Positions 20,525 to 29,721 of a DNA stretch of 64,000 nucleotides are shown here, one piece after another. The notes below the pieces were generated by a model, which did no database searches, had not been told where the DNA came from, and saw only the letters and a program-made list of their open reading frames with translations. The translations under genes and the position numbers were made by a program. Numbering within the stretch: the first letter of the stretch is position 1; each line of letters begins with the position of its first letter. The DNA is from Desulfonatronum lacustre DSM 10312. GTDB taxonomy: Bacteria; Desulfobacterota; Desulfovibrionia; Desulfovibrionales; Desulfonatronaceae. The stretch covers positions 323,665 to 387,664 of the forward strand of contig NZ_KI912608.1 in NCBI RefSeq assembly GCF_000519265.1, given 5' to 3'.

Positions 20525-21238
20525 ATGTTGCTGCGCATTGAAAATCTGGAAGTGAAATACGGCAACGTGCAGGTGTTGCACGGGTTGAACCTGAACGTGG
20601 CCCAAGGCGAGATCGTGACCATCCTCGGGGCCAACGGCGCGGGCAAGTCCACCACCCTGATGACCATCAGCGGTCTGGTCAAGCCGTCCGGCGGGGGGAT
20701 TTTCCTGGAAGACAAACCCCTGCACAAACTGGAGGCTCACGACATCGTCAAGCTGGGCCTGGCCCAGGTCCCGGAGGGCCGGAGAGTCTTCGGCACCCTG
20801 AGCGTGAGAGAGAACCTGCACCTGGGCGCCTTTACCGCCACGGACCAGGCCCAGATCCGCAAGAACCTGGACTGGGTCTACGAGATGTTTCCCATCCTGC
20901 ACAAACGCCGCAGCCAGCTTGCCGGAACCCTCAGCGGCGGAGAACAGCAGATGCTGGCCATCGGCCGCGGCCTGATGGCCAGCCCCAAGATCCTGCTCCT
21001 GGACGAACCCAGCCTGGGCCTGGCCCCGATCCTGGTCAAGTCCATCTTCTCCACGGTCAAGGAAATCAACAAGTCCGGCGTAACCATCGTCCTGGTGGAA
21101 CAAAACGCCCGCCTGGCCCTGAAACTGGCCGACCGGGGCTACGTCCTGGAACTGGGCAAAATCGTCCTCGAAGACTCGGCCAAAGCCCTGCTGGCCAACC
21201 CGGAAGTGCAGAACGCGTATCTGGGGGGAGTGGGGTAG
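20525..21238 (+). CDS. livF: Branched-chain amino acid ABC transporter ATPase LivF
   Basis: 237 aa. Walker A GANGAGKST, signature LSGGEQQMLAIGRGLM, Walker B ILLLDEPSLGLAP, switch EQNARLAL. ATG 20525 is taken as start; an in-frame TTG two codons earlier overlaps the livG stop and is possible. Last gene of the operon, converging on the polar amino acid transporter cluster with only 12 bp between; no terminator was seen there. Confidence 0.94.
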   Translation: MLLRIENLEVKYGNVQVLHGLNLNVAQGEIVTILGANGAGKSTTLMTISGLVKPSGGGIFLEDKPLHKLEAHDIVKLGLAQVPEGRRVFGTLSVRENLHLGAFTATDQAQIRKNLDWVYEMFPILHKRRSQLAGTLSGGEQQMLAIGRGLMASPKILLLDEPSLGLAPILVKSIFSTVKEINKSGVTIVLVEQNARLALKLADRGYVLELGKIVLEDSAKALLANPEVQNAYLGGVG

Positions 21239-21250
21239 CCGCCTTTTTCC

Positions 21251-22135
21251 TCACCCGTACGCCCGGCGCAGGCGGCGTTCCACGCGGCCGGCGAGGGTGG
21301 AGAAGGTGAGGGTCAGGAGGAGGTAGAGCACGGTGATGGTGATCATGATCTCGAAGGTCATGTAGGTGGAGGCCATCAGTTCCAGGCCCTGGAAGGTCAG
21401 TTCCTGGACGCTGATCACCGAGACGATGGCCGTGTCCTTGATGGTGGCGATGAACTGGCCGGACAGCGGGGGGACGATCCGGGAGACCGCCTGGGGCAGG
21501 ATGACGTGACGCATCTGCTGCCAGGGGGAGAGGCCCAGGGCGTAGGCGGCCTCGCGTTGGCCCCGCTCGATGGATTGAATTCCGGAACGAACGTGCTCGG
21601 TGATGTAGGCCCCCTGGTACACGGCCAAGGTGAGCAGGGCGGCCAGGAAGTTGGGCATCCGGTCCACGGGCACGGCCATCCAGGTCAATAATTCCTTGCC
21701 CCAATCCGGCAGGTTGCGGAGCATCACTTCCACACCCAGCAAGGTTATCAGTTGATCTGCCAGGAAAAAATAGAAAATGAAGATCAGAACCAGGGGCGGA
21801 ATGTTGCGGACTACCTCCACATAGGTCCAGCCGACCATCCTGGGGAACAGGGACTTGCCGCATCGGGCCAGCCCCATGATCACGCCGATCACCGTGGCCA
21901 GGAGCATGGTCCAGATGCTCAGGCGGATCGTGGTCAGCAACCCCTGGGTGATCAAACCGGGCACCCAGCGGCCGGCCGCTTCATCCCAACGCAGCAGGTA
22001 ATTGGCCAGCAAATGCCAGCGCCACTGGTAATCCAGGGTGGCGTGGACGCGCCAGAGGAAAATCGCGGCAAAGGCGACGATCGCCAGAATCAGGACGGCG
22101 TCCAGGGTGGTGAAGCGGGTCCGCTTGGAAGGCAT
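21251..22135 (-). CDS. Polar amino acid ABC transporter permease (HisM/GlnP family)
   Basis: 294 aa. A long N-terminal extension with one early helix and a periplasmic insert precedes the canonical permease core with about five helices. The cytoplasmic EAA loop reads QREAAYALGLSPWQQMRHVILPQAV. Together with the permease at 24060-24872 it would form a heterodimer. Last gene of the minus-strand cluster permease-ATPase-binding protein-permease. Confidence 0.92.
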   Translation of the reverse strand: MPSKRTRFTTLDAVLILAIVAFAAIFLWRVHATLDYQWRWHLLANYLLRWDEAAGRWVPGLITQGLLTTIRLSIWTMLLATVIGVIMGLARCGKSLFPRMVGWTYVEVVRNIPPLVLIFIFYFFLADQLITLLGVEVMLRNLPDWGKELLTWMAVPVDRMPNFLAALLTLAVYQGAYITEHVRSGIQSIERGQREAAYALGLSPWQQMRHVILPQAVSRIVPPLSGQFIATIKDTAIVSVISVQELTFQGLELMASTYMTFEIMITITVLYLLLTLTFSTLAGRVERRLRRAYG

Positions 22136-22211
22136 GGAGATGGTGTTTGTGCTGAGAGGGTTCGGCTGGGCAACATCCGTCGCCCAGCCGATACGTGGTT
22201 TCGCTGGTCGG

Positions 22212-23054
22212 TTATTCCACCTGGTCCTTCCAGTCCATGGTCGTGAACCAGTAGGCGTAGCGGTCCTGTATCCAGCCTTCGCCGGTGACCTGGAGGATCC
22301 AGCTGTTCACGTAGTTGAGCAGATCCGGATCGCCCTTGCGCATGGCGATGCCGATGGGCTCGTTGGTCAGGTTCCCTTCGACGGGTAAAAACAGTCGGTC
22401 CGGGTTCTTGATGGCCTCCTGGGAGGGCAGGGGGGCGTTGCCGATCAGGGCGTGGGCCCGACCCATGAGCAGTTCCTGGACGGCCTGGGGCTCCTTGTCG
22501 AAATATTTGCGTTGGGCCTTGGGAAAGAGATTTTCCGCGGCGCGCTGGGCCGTGGTCCCGGTGCGGGTGACGATGGTCACCTCGGGCTTGTTGAAGTCCT
22601 CCAGGGTGGTGAAGCCCGCGGCCTTTTCCTTGTGGGCCACCAGGGCCTGGCCGGTGAAGTAGTAGGGCATGCTGAAGTAGACCTGCTGGGCCCGATCCGC
22701 CCGGATGCTCATTCCGCCGATGAGCAAGTCGAACTTGCCGGTGAGCAGGGCCGGGATGATCCCCCGCCACGCCGTGGGCACCAGTTCGACGCGTACGCCG
22801 AGGTCTTCGGCGAAACGTTTGGCCACGTCGATCTCGAAGCCGATGAATTCCCCGGTCTTGTCCTGCATGGCCCAGGGCACGAAGGTGTCGAAGCCCACCC
22901 GCAACGCCCCGCGCTCCATGATGCCGGTCAGGGTGCTTTCCCTGGTGATCTGTTGGCTGATGTTCTGGGCCTGGGCCAGGGCGGCGACCAGCAGAATCAG
23001 GCCGACCGCCAGGGCCGCCAGACTGCTAAGGGCGAGTTTGCGTGTCGTGTTCAT
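22212..23054 (-). CDS. Polar amino acid ABC transporter, periplasmic binding protein
   Basis: 280 aa, SBP family 3. Signal peptide ending AQAQ, then [15 protein letters not shown] and [16 protein letters not shown], the ligand-binding first lobe. Strong ribosome-binding site AAAGGAG before ATG 23054, which overlaps the stop of the ATPase gene. Delivers an amino acid, not identifiable from sequence, to the adjacent permeases. Confidence 0.93.
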   Translation of the reverse strand: MNTTRKLALSSLAALAVGLILLVAALAQAQNISQQITRESTLTGIMERGALRVGFDTFVPWAMQDKTGEFIGFEIDVAKRFAEDLGVRVELVPTAWRGIIPALLTGKFDLLIGGMSIRADRAQQVYFSMPYYFTGQALVAHKEKAAGFTTLEDFNKPEVTIVTRTGTTAQRAAENLFPKAQRKYFDKEPQAVQELLMGRAHALIGNAPLPSQEAIKNPDRLFLPVEGNLTNEPIGIAMRKGDPDLLNYVNSWILQVTGEGWIQDRYAYWFTTMDWKDQVE

Positions 23055-23914
23055 TTGTGCTCCTTTGAGTTGAGGTTTGATCCGGGCGACCCGGTGATTG
23101 AGCCTGGGACCGGTCCGCACAGAATTTGGCCGAGAAAGTCGCGGGTGCGCTCTTGTCTCGGGTTGTTGAAAAAGTCGTCGCTGGAGGCTTCCTCCAGGAG
23201 TCGCCCGTCTTCCATGAAGATCACTCGGTCACCGGCTTCACGGGCAAAGCCCATTTCATGGGTGACCACGACCATGGTCATGCCGTCCCGGGCCAGGCCC
23301 TTCATCACCTCCAGGACTTCGCCGATGGTTTCCGGGTCCAGGGCGCTGGTGGCCTCGTCAAAAAGCATCACCTTGGGATGCATGGCCAGGGCTCGAGCAA
23401 TGGCCACGCGCTGCTGCTGACCGCCGGAAAGCTGGGCCGGATAGGCCCGGGCCTTGTCCGTCAGGCCGACCCGTGCGAGCAGGGCCATGGTGGCTTCCTC
23501 GGCCTCTTTCCGGGATTTGCCCCGGACCTGCTCCTGGGCCAGGTTGATGTTTTGGAGCACGGTCATATGCGGAAACAGGTTGAAGGACTGGAAGACCATG
23601 CCCACCTCGGTTCGGATGGTCAGCCGGTTTCGGGGATCGTCGTCCAAAGGCACGCCGTCGATGACGATTTCCCCGGAATCAATCTCCTCCAGGCCGTTCA
23701 GGCAGCGCAGCAGGGTGGACTTGCCCGAGCCGGACGGCCCGATGATCACAACCACCTCCTTTTGCCGTACGGACAGCGAAACATGATCCAGGGCGCGCAA
23801 CCCTCCGGGATACGTCTTGACGATCTCCCGCACGGAGATGATTTCCGGGCCGAGGCGGACGTTTTCGCGTGTTGGTGCTTGTCGGGCTTCGATCATGGCG
23901 GGGATTGCGGTCAT
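23051..23914 (-). CDS. Polar amino acid ABC transporter ATPase (GlnQ/HisP family)
   Basis: About 287 aa. Walker [11 protein letters not shown]-loop [12 protein letters not shown], signature [15 protein letters not shown], Walker [15 protein letters not shown], switch HEMGFARE. The start is ambiguous: ATG 23914, ATG 23899 or GTG 23941. A disordered ~30-residue N-terminus precedes the ABC domain, which begins near [11 protein letters not shown]. Upstream lies a 9-copy heptanucleotide array. Confidence 0.93.
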   Translation of the reverse strand: MTAIPAMIEARQAPTRENVRLGPEIISVREIVKTYPGGLRALDHVSLSVRQKEVVVIIGPSGSGKSTLLRCLNGLEEIDSGEIVIDGVPLDDDPRNRLTIRTEVGMVFQSFNLFPHMTVLQNINLAQEQVRGKSRKEAEEATMALLARVGLTDKARAYPAQLSGGQQQRVAIARALAMHPKVMLFDEATSALDPETIGEVLEVMKGLARDGMTMVVVTHEMGFAREAGDRVIFMEDGRLLEEASSDDFFNNPRQERTRDFLGQILCGPVPGSITGSPGSNLNSKEHK

Positions 23915-23983
23915 GCGGATGCTCTGGTTTTTTGGGTTCACGGTTTAACGGTTGCGGTCGCGGATGGTTTCAGGGAGTTATTT

Positions 23984-24046
23984 TTCTGACTTCTGACTTC
24001 TGACTTCTGACTTCTGACTTCTGACTTCTGACTTCTGACTTCTGAC
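23984..24046. repeat. Nine perfect tandem copies of TTCTGAC
   Basis: A 7-bp unit is repeated nine times without a mismatch over 63 bp, in the gap between a permease stop and the ATPase start. On the transcribed strand the unit is GTCAGAA. A four-copy degenerate version lies at the 3' end of lgt (29560-29587). A length of 7n means a copy-number change would alter frame if translated. Here it is non-coding and only changes intergenic spacing. Confidence 0.95.
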
Positions 24047-24059
24047 TCCTGCCCCCCCC

Positions 24060-24872
24060 TCATTCCGCCGTGCGCATCCGTTTGCCCAACTCCGCCACGA
24101 GCATGGACAGGGGGAAGGTGACGGCCAAATAGATGGCCGCCACGGTGAACCAGACCTCGAAGACCATGAAGGTGTCCGAGGAAACAATGTTGCCTTGCTG
24201 GGTCAGCTCATAGATGGCTATGGTGCTGGCCAGGGAGGAGTCCTTGATCAGGGTTACGCCCACGCCGGTCAGGGGAGGCAGGATGCGCCGGACGGCCTGT
24301 GGGACGATCACCTTGCGATAGGTGTCCAATTTGGACAGCCCCAGACTATGGGCGGCCTCCCACTGGCCTTTGTGGATGGAAACGATTCCGGCCCGGAAGA
24401 TTTCCGAGGCGTAGGCCCCTTCGAACAGGGACAGGGCCAGGACGGCGGAGCCGAAGGCGCCTAGGCCGAAGACCGGGCCGATGACGTAGTAGATGAAGAA
24501 AATCTGGGTCAGCAGCGGGGTGTTGCGGATGAATTCCACGTAGCCCTTGGCCACGAGCCGGGCCGTGAACGAGTCGGAAAGCCGGAAGATTGCCGCAGTC
24601 AGTCCGAAGATCATGGCCAGGATCAGGCTCAGCCCGGAAATCTTGAAGGTCACGATCAGCCCCTGCAGCAGAGGCCCGAGCACCCAGCCGTCCTCGGTGA
24701 ATTGGATCAGGTAGCGGGGCATGCGGTACCACTTCCAGTGATAGCCCATGCCTTGTTCGCCGCTGGCGATGAACCAGGCCACCGCGCCCAGGAACAGGCC
24801 GTAAAGCAGGAAGTCCCGGTAGTGGGCGGCCAGAAATCCAGATCGTGTGGCGGCCTTGGTTTGGACGGTCAC
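24060..24872 (-). CDS. Polar amino acid ABC transporter permease (HisQ/GlnP family)
   Basis: 270 aa. Early helix, an insert YHWKWYRMPRYLIQF shared in style with the partner permease, then the core with EAA loop QWEAAHSLGLSKLDTYRKVIVPQAV. GTG 24872 is chosen as start because GAGGT lies ten bases upstream and homology starts there; the frame stays open upstream over sequence of unlike composition. First gene of the four-gene cluster. Confidence 0.9.
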   Translation of the reverse strand: MTVQTKAATRSGFLAAHYRDFLLYGLFLGAVAWFIASGEQGMGYHWKWYRMPRYLIQFTEDGWVLGPLLQGLIVTFKISGLSLILAMIFGLTAAIFRLSDSFTARLVAKGYVEFIRNTPLLTQIFFIYYVIGPVFGLGAFGSAVLALSLFEGAYASEIFRAGIVSIHKGQWEAAHSLGLSKLDTYRKVIVPQAVRRILPPLTGVGVTLIKDSSLASTIAIYELTQQGNIVSSDTFMVFEVWFTVAAIYLAVTFPLSMLVAELGKRMRTAE

Positions 24873-25357
24873 GGCGCGACCTCGGTGAATGTGGTCGAAA
24901 CGGGGAAGAATGCGCTGCGGCGTGGTGAAGAGAGGCGGCGGGGAGCGGGGGAAGCAAAGAAAAGAACGGGAGGCAAGGGCGGACGGAGCGGGGCGAAGCA
25001 CGTTCTCACCGGACAACCTCCGGGGCCGAAGAACACCTCGGAAAGTCGGCGCGACCTGGAGGGCCGTCGGATTGGATTGGAGTCGCCCAAAGCGCGGGCT
25101 TGGGCGCGGGGCTGGCGAGCGACACTATGCATGACGCTCATACCGTAGGTTTCGGGGGTGAGGTTGTCAAATACGTCTGTTCGGATCAAGATACTAGGTG
25201 GACATTTCTCCAAGCATGGGAAACAGATGACGAACGGGACCGGGTTCGCCTAGGCCGCAGCCTCGAGGGTGTTTGACGATGAGTTGCTCAATAATCTATC
25301 AAATCGTTTTACGAAGCAGGGAAAACGTATTCATAATCGTACCAAGGAGCTTGTGTG
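24873..25357. other. Intergenic region with divergent promoters
   Basis: 485 bp without a supportable gene. The left ~260 bp are purine-rich and GC-rich. The right ~100 bp become AT-rich before the toxin-antitoxin operon and contain TTGACG (25273-25278) 18 bp ahead of TATCAA, a weak promoter candidate for that operon. Confidence 0.4.
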
Positions 25358-25624
25358 ATGCGGGATATCGCGCTGTTGCGAAAAAAGCAGGTCGGACTGC
25401 GGTTGCCTGTGTATCTTGTCGATGAAATTGACGATTTATCACGAATGCATGACTTGAACCGCAGCGAGGTCATCACCGAGGCCATCCGGAGCTACGTGGA
25501 AGAGCAGAAGGCTCAGCGGCTCCATATTGAGTTCGACCAGGCCGTCAAGGAGTTGAAATTGGCGATTCAAGAGGGCGGAACCACTACGCTGAGCGAGCTG
25601 ATCCATGAGCTTGAAGATCTTTAG
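25358..25624 (+). CDS. Ribbon-helix-helix antitoxin (CopG/RelB-like)
   Basis: 88 aa. The N-terminal VGLRLPVYLVDEIDDLSR, then NRSEVITEAIRSYVEEQ, is a typical ribbon-helix-helix DNA-binding unit. The C-terminal part would bind the toxin. ATG 25358 lies eight bases after AAGGAG; the GTG one codon earlier is an alternative. It overlaps the toxin gene by 20 bp and would autoregulate the operon. Confidence 0.85.
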   Translation: MRDIALLRKKQVGLRLPVYLVDEIDDLSRMHDLNRSEVITEAIRSYVEEQKAQRLHIEFDQAVKELKLAIQEGGTTTLSELIHELEDL

Positions 25625-25937
25625 CCTGCCCAGCTTTGAAAGAGATGTCAAAAGGCTGCATAAGAAATACAAAAAATTGCCAGAGGACCTGAAGCGCCTT
25701 CAGGACACCTTGACGAACGATCCTCGGGCCGGGATCGCCCTTACCGCCTCATTGCACAAACTTCGCCTTTCCAACTCTTCGACGGCCACGGGGAAAAGCG
25801 TGGGATTTCGGGTTATTTACTACTATATCGACCGTCGGGGGCACCTGTATCTTCTCAAGCTGTATTCAAAGACGGAGGTGGCCGGCATCAGTGAGGACAC
25901 GTTGAAGGCCATTCTTCAGGAGAATGGGTTGGCGTAG
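25605..25937 (+). CDS. RelE/ParE-superfamily toxin
   Basis: 110 aa. FERDVKRLHKKYKKLPEDLKRL at the N-terminus and GFRVIYYYIDRRGHLYLLKLYSK near the C-terminus match the RelE/ParE fold (helical hairpin, then beta sheet with basic residues). Probably a ribosome-dependent mRNase or gyrase toxin; which of the two cannot be decided. Overlaps its antitoxin. Converges on engB with 32 bp between. Confidence 0.82.
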   Translation: MSLKIFSLPSFERDVKRLHKKYKKLPEDLKRLQDTLTNDPRAGIALTASLHKLRLSNSSTATGKSVGFRVIYYYIDRRGHLYLLKLYSKTEVAGISEDTLKAILQENGLA

Positions 25938-25969
25938 CATCTTCCGCGTTGCCTGGTTCGACAAGTCCG

Positions 25970-26614
25970 TCATTGCGCCTCAAGCTCGGGCAAAGGGTGG
26001 TCTTGGGAAGAGATCAGCAGCCGGATCTGTTCCCAGAGCGTTTCCCGGCCCTGGCGGGTCTTGGCGGAAAAGAAGACCGGGGCGGCTTCCGGACCCAGCA
26101 GCTCTATCCAGGCGCGCTTGGCGGCGGCGATTTCGCGCTGGGAGCACTTGTCCGCTTTGGTGAGCACGGGCAGGAGGGGTAGGCCCTGCTCCAGGGCCAT
26201 GCCCGCCATTTCCTTGTCCGGGGCTTGGGGCGGCAGGCGGCTGTCCAGAACCAGGATCAGCCCCACCAGGCCCTTGTTGCTGGTCAAAAAGCGCCGCATC
26301 AAATTGCCCCAGGCGTTGCGCTCGCTTTTCGGGCGTTTGGCGTAGCCGTATCCGGGCAGGTCCACCAGGTAGTAGTGCTCCGGATGGACCAGATAGTAAT
26401 TCAGGCTGCGGGTTTTGCCCGGAACCGAGCTGGTCTTGGCTAGGTTTTTTCGATTGGCCAGACAGTTCAACAGGGAGGATTTGCCCACGTTGGAGCGTCC
26501 GGCCAGGGCGATTTGCGGAACGGTGATCCGTTCCATCTGGTCCAGGGTATAAATGGTTTTTTCCAGGCTGACGCTGGAGGATTGTGGCGCTTGAGGGAGT
26601 TCCGGGCTTGTCAT
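25970..26614 (-). CDS. engB: Ribosome-biogenesis GTPase EngB/YsxC
   Basis: 214 aa. G1 GRSNVGKSS, G2 TSSVPGKTRS, G3 DLPGYGYAK, G4 TKADK and G5-like FFSAKTRQG. It assists late 50S ribosomal subunit assembly. Normal length for the family. No obvious operon partner: the toxin gene converges and a lipoprotein gene diverges. Confidence 0.95.
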   Translation of the reverse strand: MTSPELPQAPQSSSVSLEKTIYTLDQMERITVPQIALAGRSNVGKSSLLNCLANRKNLAKTSSVPGKTRSLNYYLVHPEHYYLVDLPGYGYAKRPKSERNAWGNLMRRFLTSNKGLVGLILVLDSRLPPQAPDKEMAGMALEQGLPLLPVLTKADKCSQREIAAAKRAWIELLGPEAAPVFFSAKTRQGRETLWEQIRLLISSQDHPLPELEAQ

Positions 26615-26721
26615 CGGGCGATTCCTGTACCATGATGCGGGGTTGAGGTGATAAGCGACGACGGTTCGCCGTCTCCTGTCTCCCCTACCCGTGGAAGATC
26701 AACTCTGCAAGGAGAAGTCTC

Positions 26722-27495
26722 GTGAAGTCGATCATCGTGTTGTTCCTTGGATTGCTTCAGGTCGTCCTGCTGTGCGCCTGTGCGCCCCGGGGCGCCGACC
26801 AGGGCTGGAAGTTTGCCGAGGAAGCCCCAACCGCGTTGTATCAGGAAACGGAGATCACGGTGTCCATTGTACCGGATCCGGTCATGGAATACGACGGAAT
26901 GTGCGAGAAGCTGAGGGCCGCGTCCCGGGAACAGGGCGTGGAGGAATTGTTGCACATGTACGTCACCCAGGCGATGTTGCTGCGCCCTTCGCTCCCCATG
27001 ACACTTCCCTCGAATGAGAGCGGAAACGCCGAGTTTCTGGAGGGCAGTCCAGAAACAGAGATCGCCGCTGCAAGCAATGAATCAAGTTGCGACCCTTGGC
27101 TGGACAGCGTCACGGGAATGGTTTTGCAGCGAACGGCCTTCTTTTCCACCCTGGTTCCGGAGCGACGCCTGGGAGGAGTGATCGACGCCCTGCAGGAAGA
27201 CCAAACCATGGGGGGGATGCTTTCCAAGGCCTATGTTTCCTTGTGGGGCCCACCCCAGGGGCAGGCGCCGATCCCGGTGCTCATCGTCCAGCGTTCCAGC
27301 GGCCTGGAGCAAGGTATGGTCCAGGTCATCGGGGCCGGATTGATTACGCAGACCACGGACACGACGAGCCAGATGCGCATTCTGGAGTCCACCCGGGAGA
27401 TATTTCCGGGCGATCTGTTCTTCCAGCTTCAGGTCAGGGCCGAAGGGTTGCCCATGGAAGGCGATTTGTTGCCGCTGGGGCCTGAAGTGGAGTAG
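26722..27495 (+). CDS. Putative lipoprotein of unknown function
   Basis: 257 aa. A short basic start, a hydrophobic stretch and a lipobox-like LCAC place the lipidated Cys at about residue 20. No domain was recognised. A central region holds two cysteines; the C-terminal third (PVLIVQRSSGLEQGMVQVIGAGLI, IFPGDLFFQLQV) looks like beta-rich surface structure. GTG start with AAGGAG seven bases upstream. Not a convincing part of a neighbouring operon. Confidence 0.7.
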   Translation: MKSIIVLFLGLLQVVLLCACAPRGADQGWKFAEEAPTALYQETEITVSIVPDPVMEYDGMCEKLRAASREQGVEELLHMYVTQAMLLRPSLPMTLPSNESGNAEFLEGSPETEIAAASNESSCDPWLDSVTGMVLQRTAFFSTLVPERRLGGVIDALQEDQTMGGMLSKAYVSLWGPPQGQAPIPVLIVQRSSGLEQGMVQVIGAGLITQTTDTTSQMRILESTREIFPGDLFFQLQVRAEGLPMEGDLLPLGPEVE

Positions 27496-27550
27496 GGGCA
27501 CAAGGGGTTGAGACTGCTTTGACGAAACGCCGGGATAATCAGGAGGCTCC

Positions 27551-27775
27551 ATGCAAGTTGTCCAGACACGAATAAGAGAAATCGAGTCCAGCCTCTCTCC
27601 GGATTCAATGGACTTGTGGCTGGAATTTGGAGATTTTTTACGCCAAAAAGATTTTCAGCAAAGAGGTGCTCAACCTCACAATCTCCTTGAACTGGCCGGT
27701 GGCCTGGAGCATTCAAAGAACTTTTCCGGCGATCCTCTCGAGATTCAGGAGAAATTGCGAAGTGAGTGGGATTAA
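27551..27775 (+). CDS. Antitoxin of a VapBC-like module
   Basis: 74 aa. An N-terminal LWLEFGDFLRQK helix is like DUF2281-type antitoxins. The C-terminal FSGDPLEIQEKLRSEWD is the common toxin-interacting tail of VapB-family partners. Overlaps the PIN-domain gene by 14 bp. Confidence 0.78.
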   Translation: MQVVQTRIREIESSLSPDSMDLWLEFGDFLRQKDFQQRGAQPHNLLELAGGLEHSKNFSGDPLEIQEKLRSEWD

Positions 27776-28166
27776 CTTTTTGCTCGACACGAACTTCGTC
27801 CTAGGGCTGTTGAAACGGGAGGAGCGTATCATCGAACTGGCATCTCATCGCAAAATCGTGCCCAAATTTTGCGGAGTGAGCGCCATAACGCGGATGGAGC
27901 TACTTGGTTTTCCCGGCATTGCCTCGGAGGAGGAGCAGCTTCTCAAAGAGCGGTTGAGTCAATTTCGATATGTGCCGATCACGAGAGAAATAGAAAACGT
28001 CGTGATCTCGCTGCGCCGAATACGGCAGATCAAGCTTCCGGATGCAATCATCGCCGGAACGGCCTTCTATCTCCGTGCCGAATTGCTTACTCTTGACCAG
28101 AGGCTGCTTGCACTTTCGTTTCGGCTGAGGGAAATCTTCGACCAAACTTCGCCTATCACGGATTGA
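27762..28166 (+). CDS. PIN-domain toxin (VapC family)
   Basis: 134 aa. NFLLDTNFVLGLL supplies the first acidic residue, ITRMELLGF the second, and LPDAIIAGTAFYLRAELLTLD the remaining acidic cluster of the PIN nuclease site. A Mg-dependent RNase is expected. GTG 27762 is chosen because AGGAG lies nine bases upstream and the PIN core starts there; a longer frame upstream would re-read the antitoxin. Confidence 0.85.
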   Translation: MSGINFLLDTNFVLGLLKREERIIELASHRKIVPKFCGVSAITRMELLGFPGIASEEEQLLKERLSQFRYVPITREIENVVISLRRIRQIKLPDAIIAGTAFYLRAELLTLDQRLLALSFRLREIFDQTSPITD

Positions 28167-28195
28167 GTAAGCGGATTGGGGGAATATCCGGTACG

Positions 28196-28693
28196 CTACT
28201 CACGCGACGAGGAGTCGACGGCCCGTTCCCTGTTCTTTTCAGCCAGCCGCATTGCCCGGCGAACCTTGGCCTCTTCGAAACGGTGAATTTCATCCGGCGT
28301 GGTGGGGTGGTAGGGCCGGGCCGGGGTGGGGCGGCCTTTTTTGTCCAGGGCCACGAAAGTCAGATAGGCCGAGGCGGTGTGCCGGATTTCCCCGGTCAGG
28401 AGGTTTTCCGCCTCCACCCGAACCCCGACCTCGATGGACGTCCGGCCCACCAGGTTGACGCTGGCCTTGAGCATGAGCAGGTCGCCGACATAGGCCGGAT
28501 GGTGAAAATCCAGCCGGTCGATGGACGCGGTCACGGCGTTGCCCCGGACGTGCCGGATGGCCACGATGCCCGCGGCGGTGTCGATATGCTTCATGATGAT
28601 TCCGCCGTGGATGCTGCCGTACGGGTTCGCGTCCTGAGGCAGCATCTGTACGGCCATGGTCAGGGACGTGTCTGAAGTGCAGGTGGTTTGCAT
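28196..28693 (-). CDS. Acyl-CoA thioesterase, hotdog fold (YciA-like)
   Basis: 165 aa. The motif [16 protein letters not shown] and the hydrophobic hotdog helix AAGIVAIRH are typical of the YciA/BACH group, which hydrolyses acyl-CoAs. A basic, disordered tail of ~30 residues ends the protein. ATG 28693 is supported by homology; the frame continues upstream without it. Divergent from lgt. Confidence 0.9.
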   Translation of the reverse strand: MQTTCTSDTSLTMAVQMLPQDANPYGSIHGGIIMKHIDTAAGIVAIRHVRGNAVTASIDRLDFHHPAYVGDLLMLKASVNLVGRTSIEVGVRVEAENLLTGEIRHTASAYLTFVALDKKGRPTPARPYHPTTPDEIHRFEEAKVRRAMRLAEKNRERAVDSSSRE

Positions 28694-28773
28694 GGTGGCT
28701 CCGTGTCGCCGAGGTGAGTTCGAGATGGATTTTTCCCGTTGCCTCAAAACGTAACAACAAAAGGTTTTATCGC

Positions 28774-29592
28774 GTGTACCACCCGAATATTGATCCCGTG
28801 GCTTTCGCCCTTGGACCGCTGGAGGTCCGATGGTACGGCCTGATGTATCTGATCGGCTTTCTGGCGGCGTGGCTGCTGGGGCATCTGCGGGCCAAGCGGC
28901 CGGGGTCCGGTTGGAATCCCCAGGAACTGCCGGACCTGATCACCTATTGCGCCTTGGGGCTCTTACTGGGTGCACGGCTAGGGTACGTGCTGTTCTACGA
29001 CTTCGCAACATTCATCGACCACCCCCTGGAAATCCTGAAGATATGGAAGGGCGGGATGTCCTTTCACGGCGGCCTGTTGGGCGTGATGCTGGCCATCTGG
29101 CTCTACGCCCTGCGCAGCCGACGGAGTTTTTTTCAGGTGGCCGATTTCGTGGCTCCGCTGGCGCCCATCGGGATCTGCGCCGGGCGGATCGGCAATTTCA
29201 TCAACGGCGAGCTCTGGGGCCGGGCCACGGACGCCCCGTGGGGCATGATCTTCGCCGACCCGAACGCCGGATTCATTCCCCGGCACCCGTCCCAGTTGTA
29301 CCAGGCCTTTCTGGAAGGCCTGGTCCTCTTCGCTTTGCTTTGGTCCTTCTCGGCCAAACCCCGCCCAACCATGGCCGTTTCCGGATTGTTCGCCCTGCTC
29401 TACGGCGTGTTCCGCTTCAGCGTGGAATTCTTCCGCGAACCGGACGCCCACCTCGGCTTTGTCGCCTTTGACTGGATGAGCATGGGCCAGGTTCTTTCCC
29501 TGCCCATGATCGCGTTGGGGGGGGTGTTGCTTTGGCTGGCGGGGAGGCGGAAGGAAGAGGTCAGGAGTCAGAAGCCAGGAGTCAGGAGATAG
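28774..29592 (+). CDS. lgt: Prolipoprotein diacylglyceryl transferase
   Basis: 272 aa polytopic membrane enzyme attaching diacylglycerol to the lipobox cysteine. Signature [14 protein letters not shown] at ~142, with HGGLLGV before it and [12 protein letters not shown] after it. The start is taken as GTG 28774 (AAAAGG upstream, homology starts at [10 protein letters not shown]). The last ~12 residues ([11 protein letters not shown]) come from a GTCAGRA heptamer repeat related to the array at 23984, so the C-terminus was remodelled by repeat sequence. Confidence 0.94.
   Translation: MYHPNIDPVAFALGPLEVRWYGLMYLIGFLAAWLLGHLRAKRPGSGWNPQELPDLITYCALGLLLGARLGYVLFYDFATFIDHPLEILKIWKGGMSFHGGLLGVMLAIWLYALRSRRSFFQVADFVAPLAPIGICAGRIGNFINGELWGRATDAPWGMIFADPNAGFIPRHPSQLYQAFLEGLVLFALLWSFSAKPRPTMAVSGLFALLYGVFRFSVEFFREPDAHLGFVAFDWMSMGQVLSLPMIALGGVLLWLAGRRKEEVRSQKPGVRR
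29560..29587 (+). repeat. Four degenerate GTCAGRA heptamers in the lgt 3' end
   Basis: GTCAGGA, GTCAGAA, GCCAGGA and GTCAGGA follow one another without gaps. The unit is the complement of TTCTGAC at 23984-24046. It is coding here and ends three bases before the stop codon region. Confidence 0.8.
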
Positions 29593-29649
29593 AAGCCGGA
29601 GCATCGACGAACGGTGTAGGGTTGGTTGGCGATCTGAAAACATTCTTAT

Positions 29650-29697
29650 CGTGCCCGTGCCCAACCGCTTGCGGTTGGGCACGGGCACGTTTTTTTT
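29650..29697 (+). terminator. Strong intrinsic terminator of lgt
   Basis: CGTGCCCGTGCCCAACCGC pairs perfectly with 29671-29689 around a two-base TT centre (an 18-bp stem with a 4-nt loop in practice), followed by eight T. It separates lgt from the convergent argJ. Confidence 0.95.
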
Positions 29698-29721
29698 GGT
29701 CCTGAAACGAAGAGAAACGCT

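Noticed and set aside
23984-24046. Considered as a CRISPR array
   Set aside because: Uninterrupted 7-bp tandem units with no spacers and no cas genes nearby.
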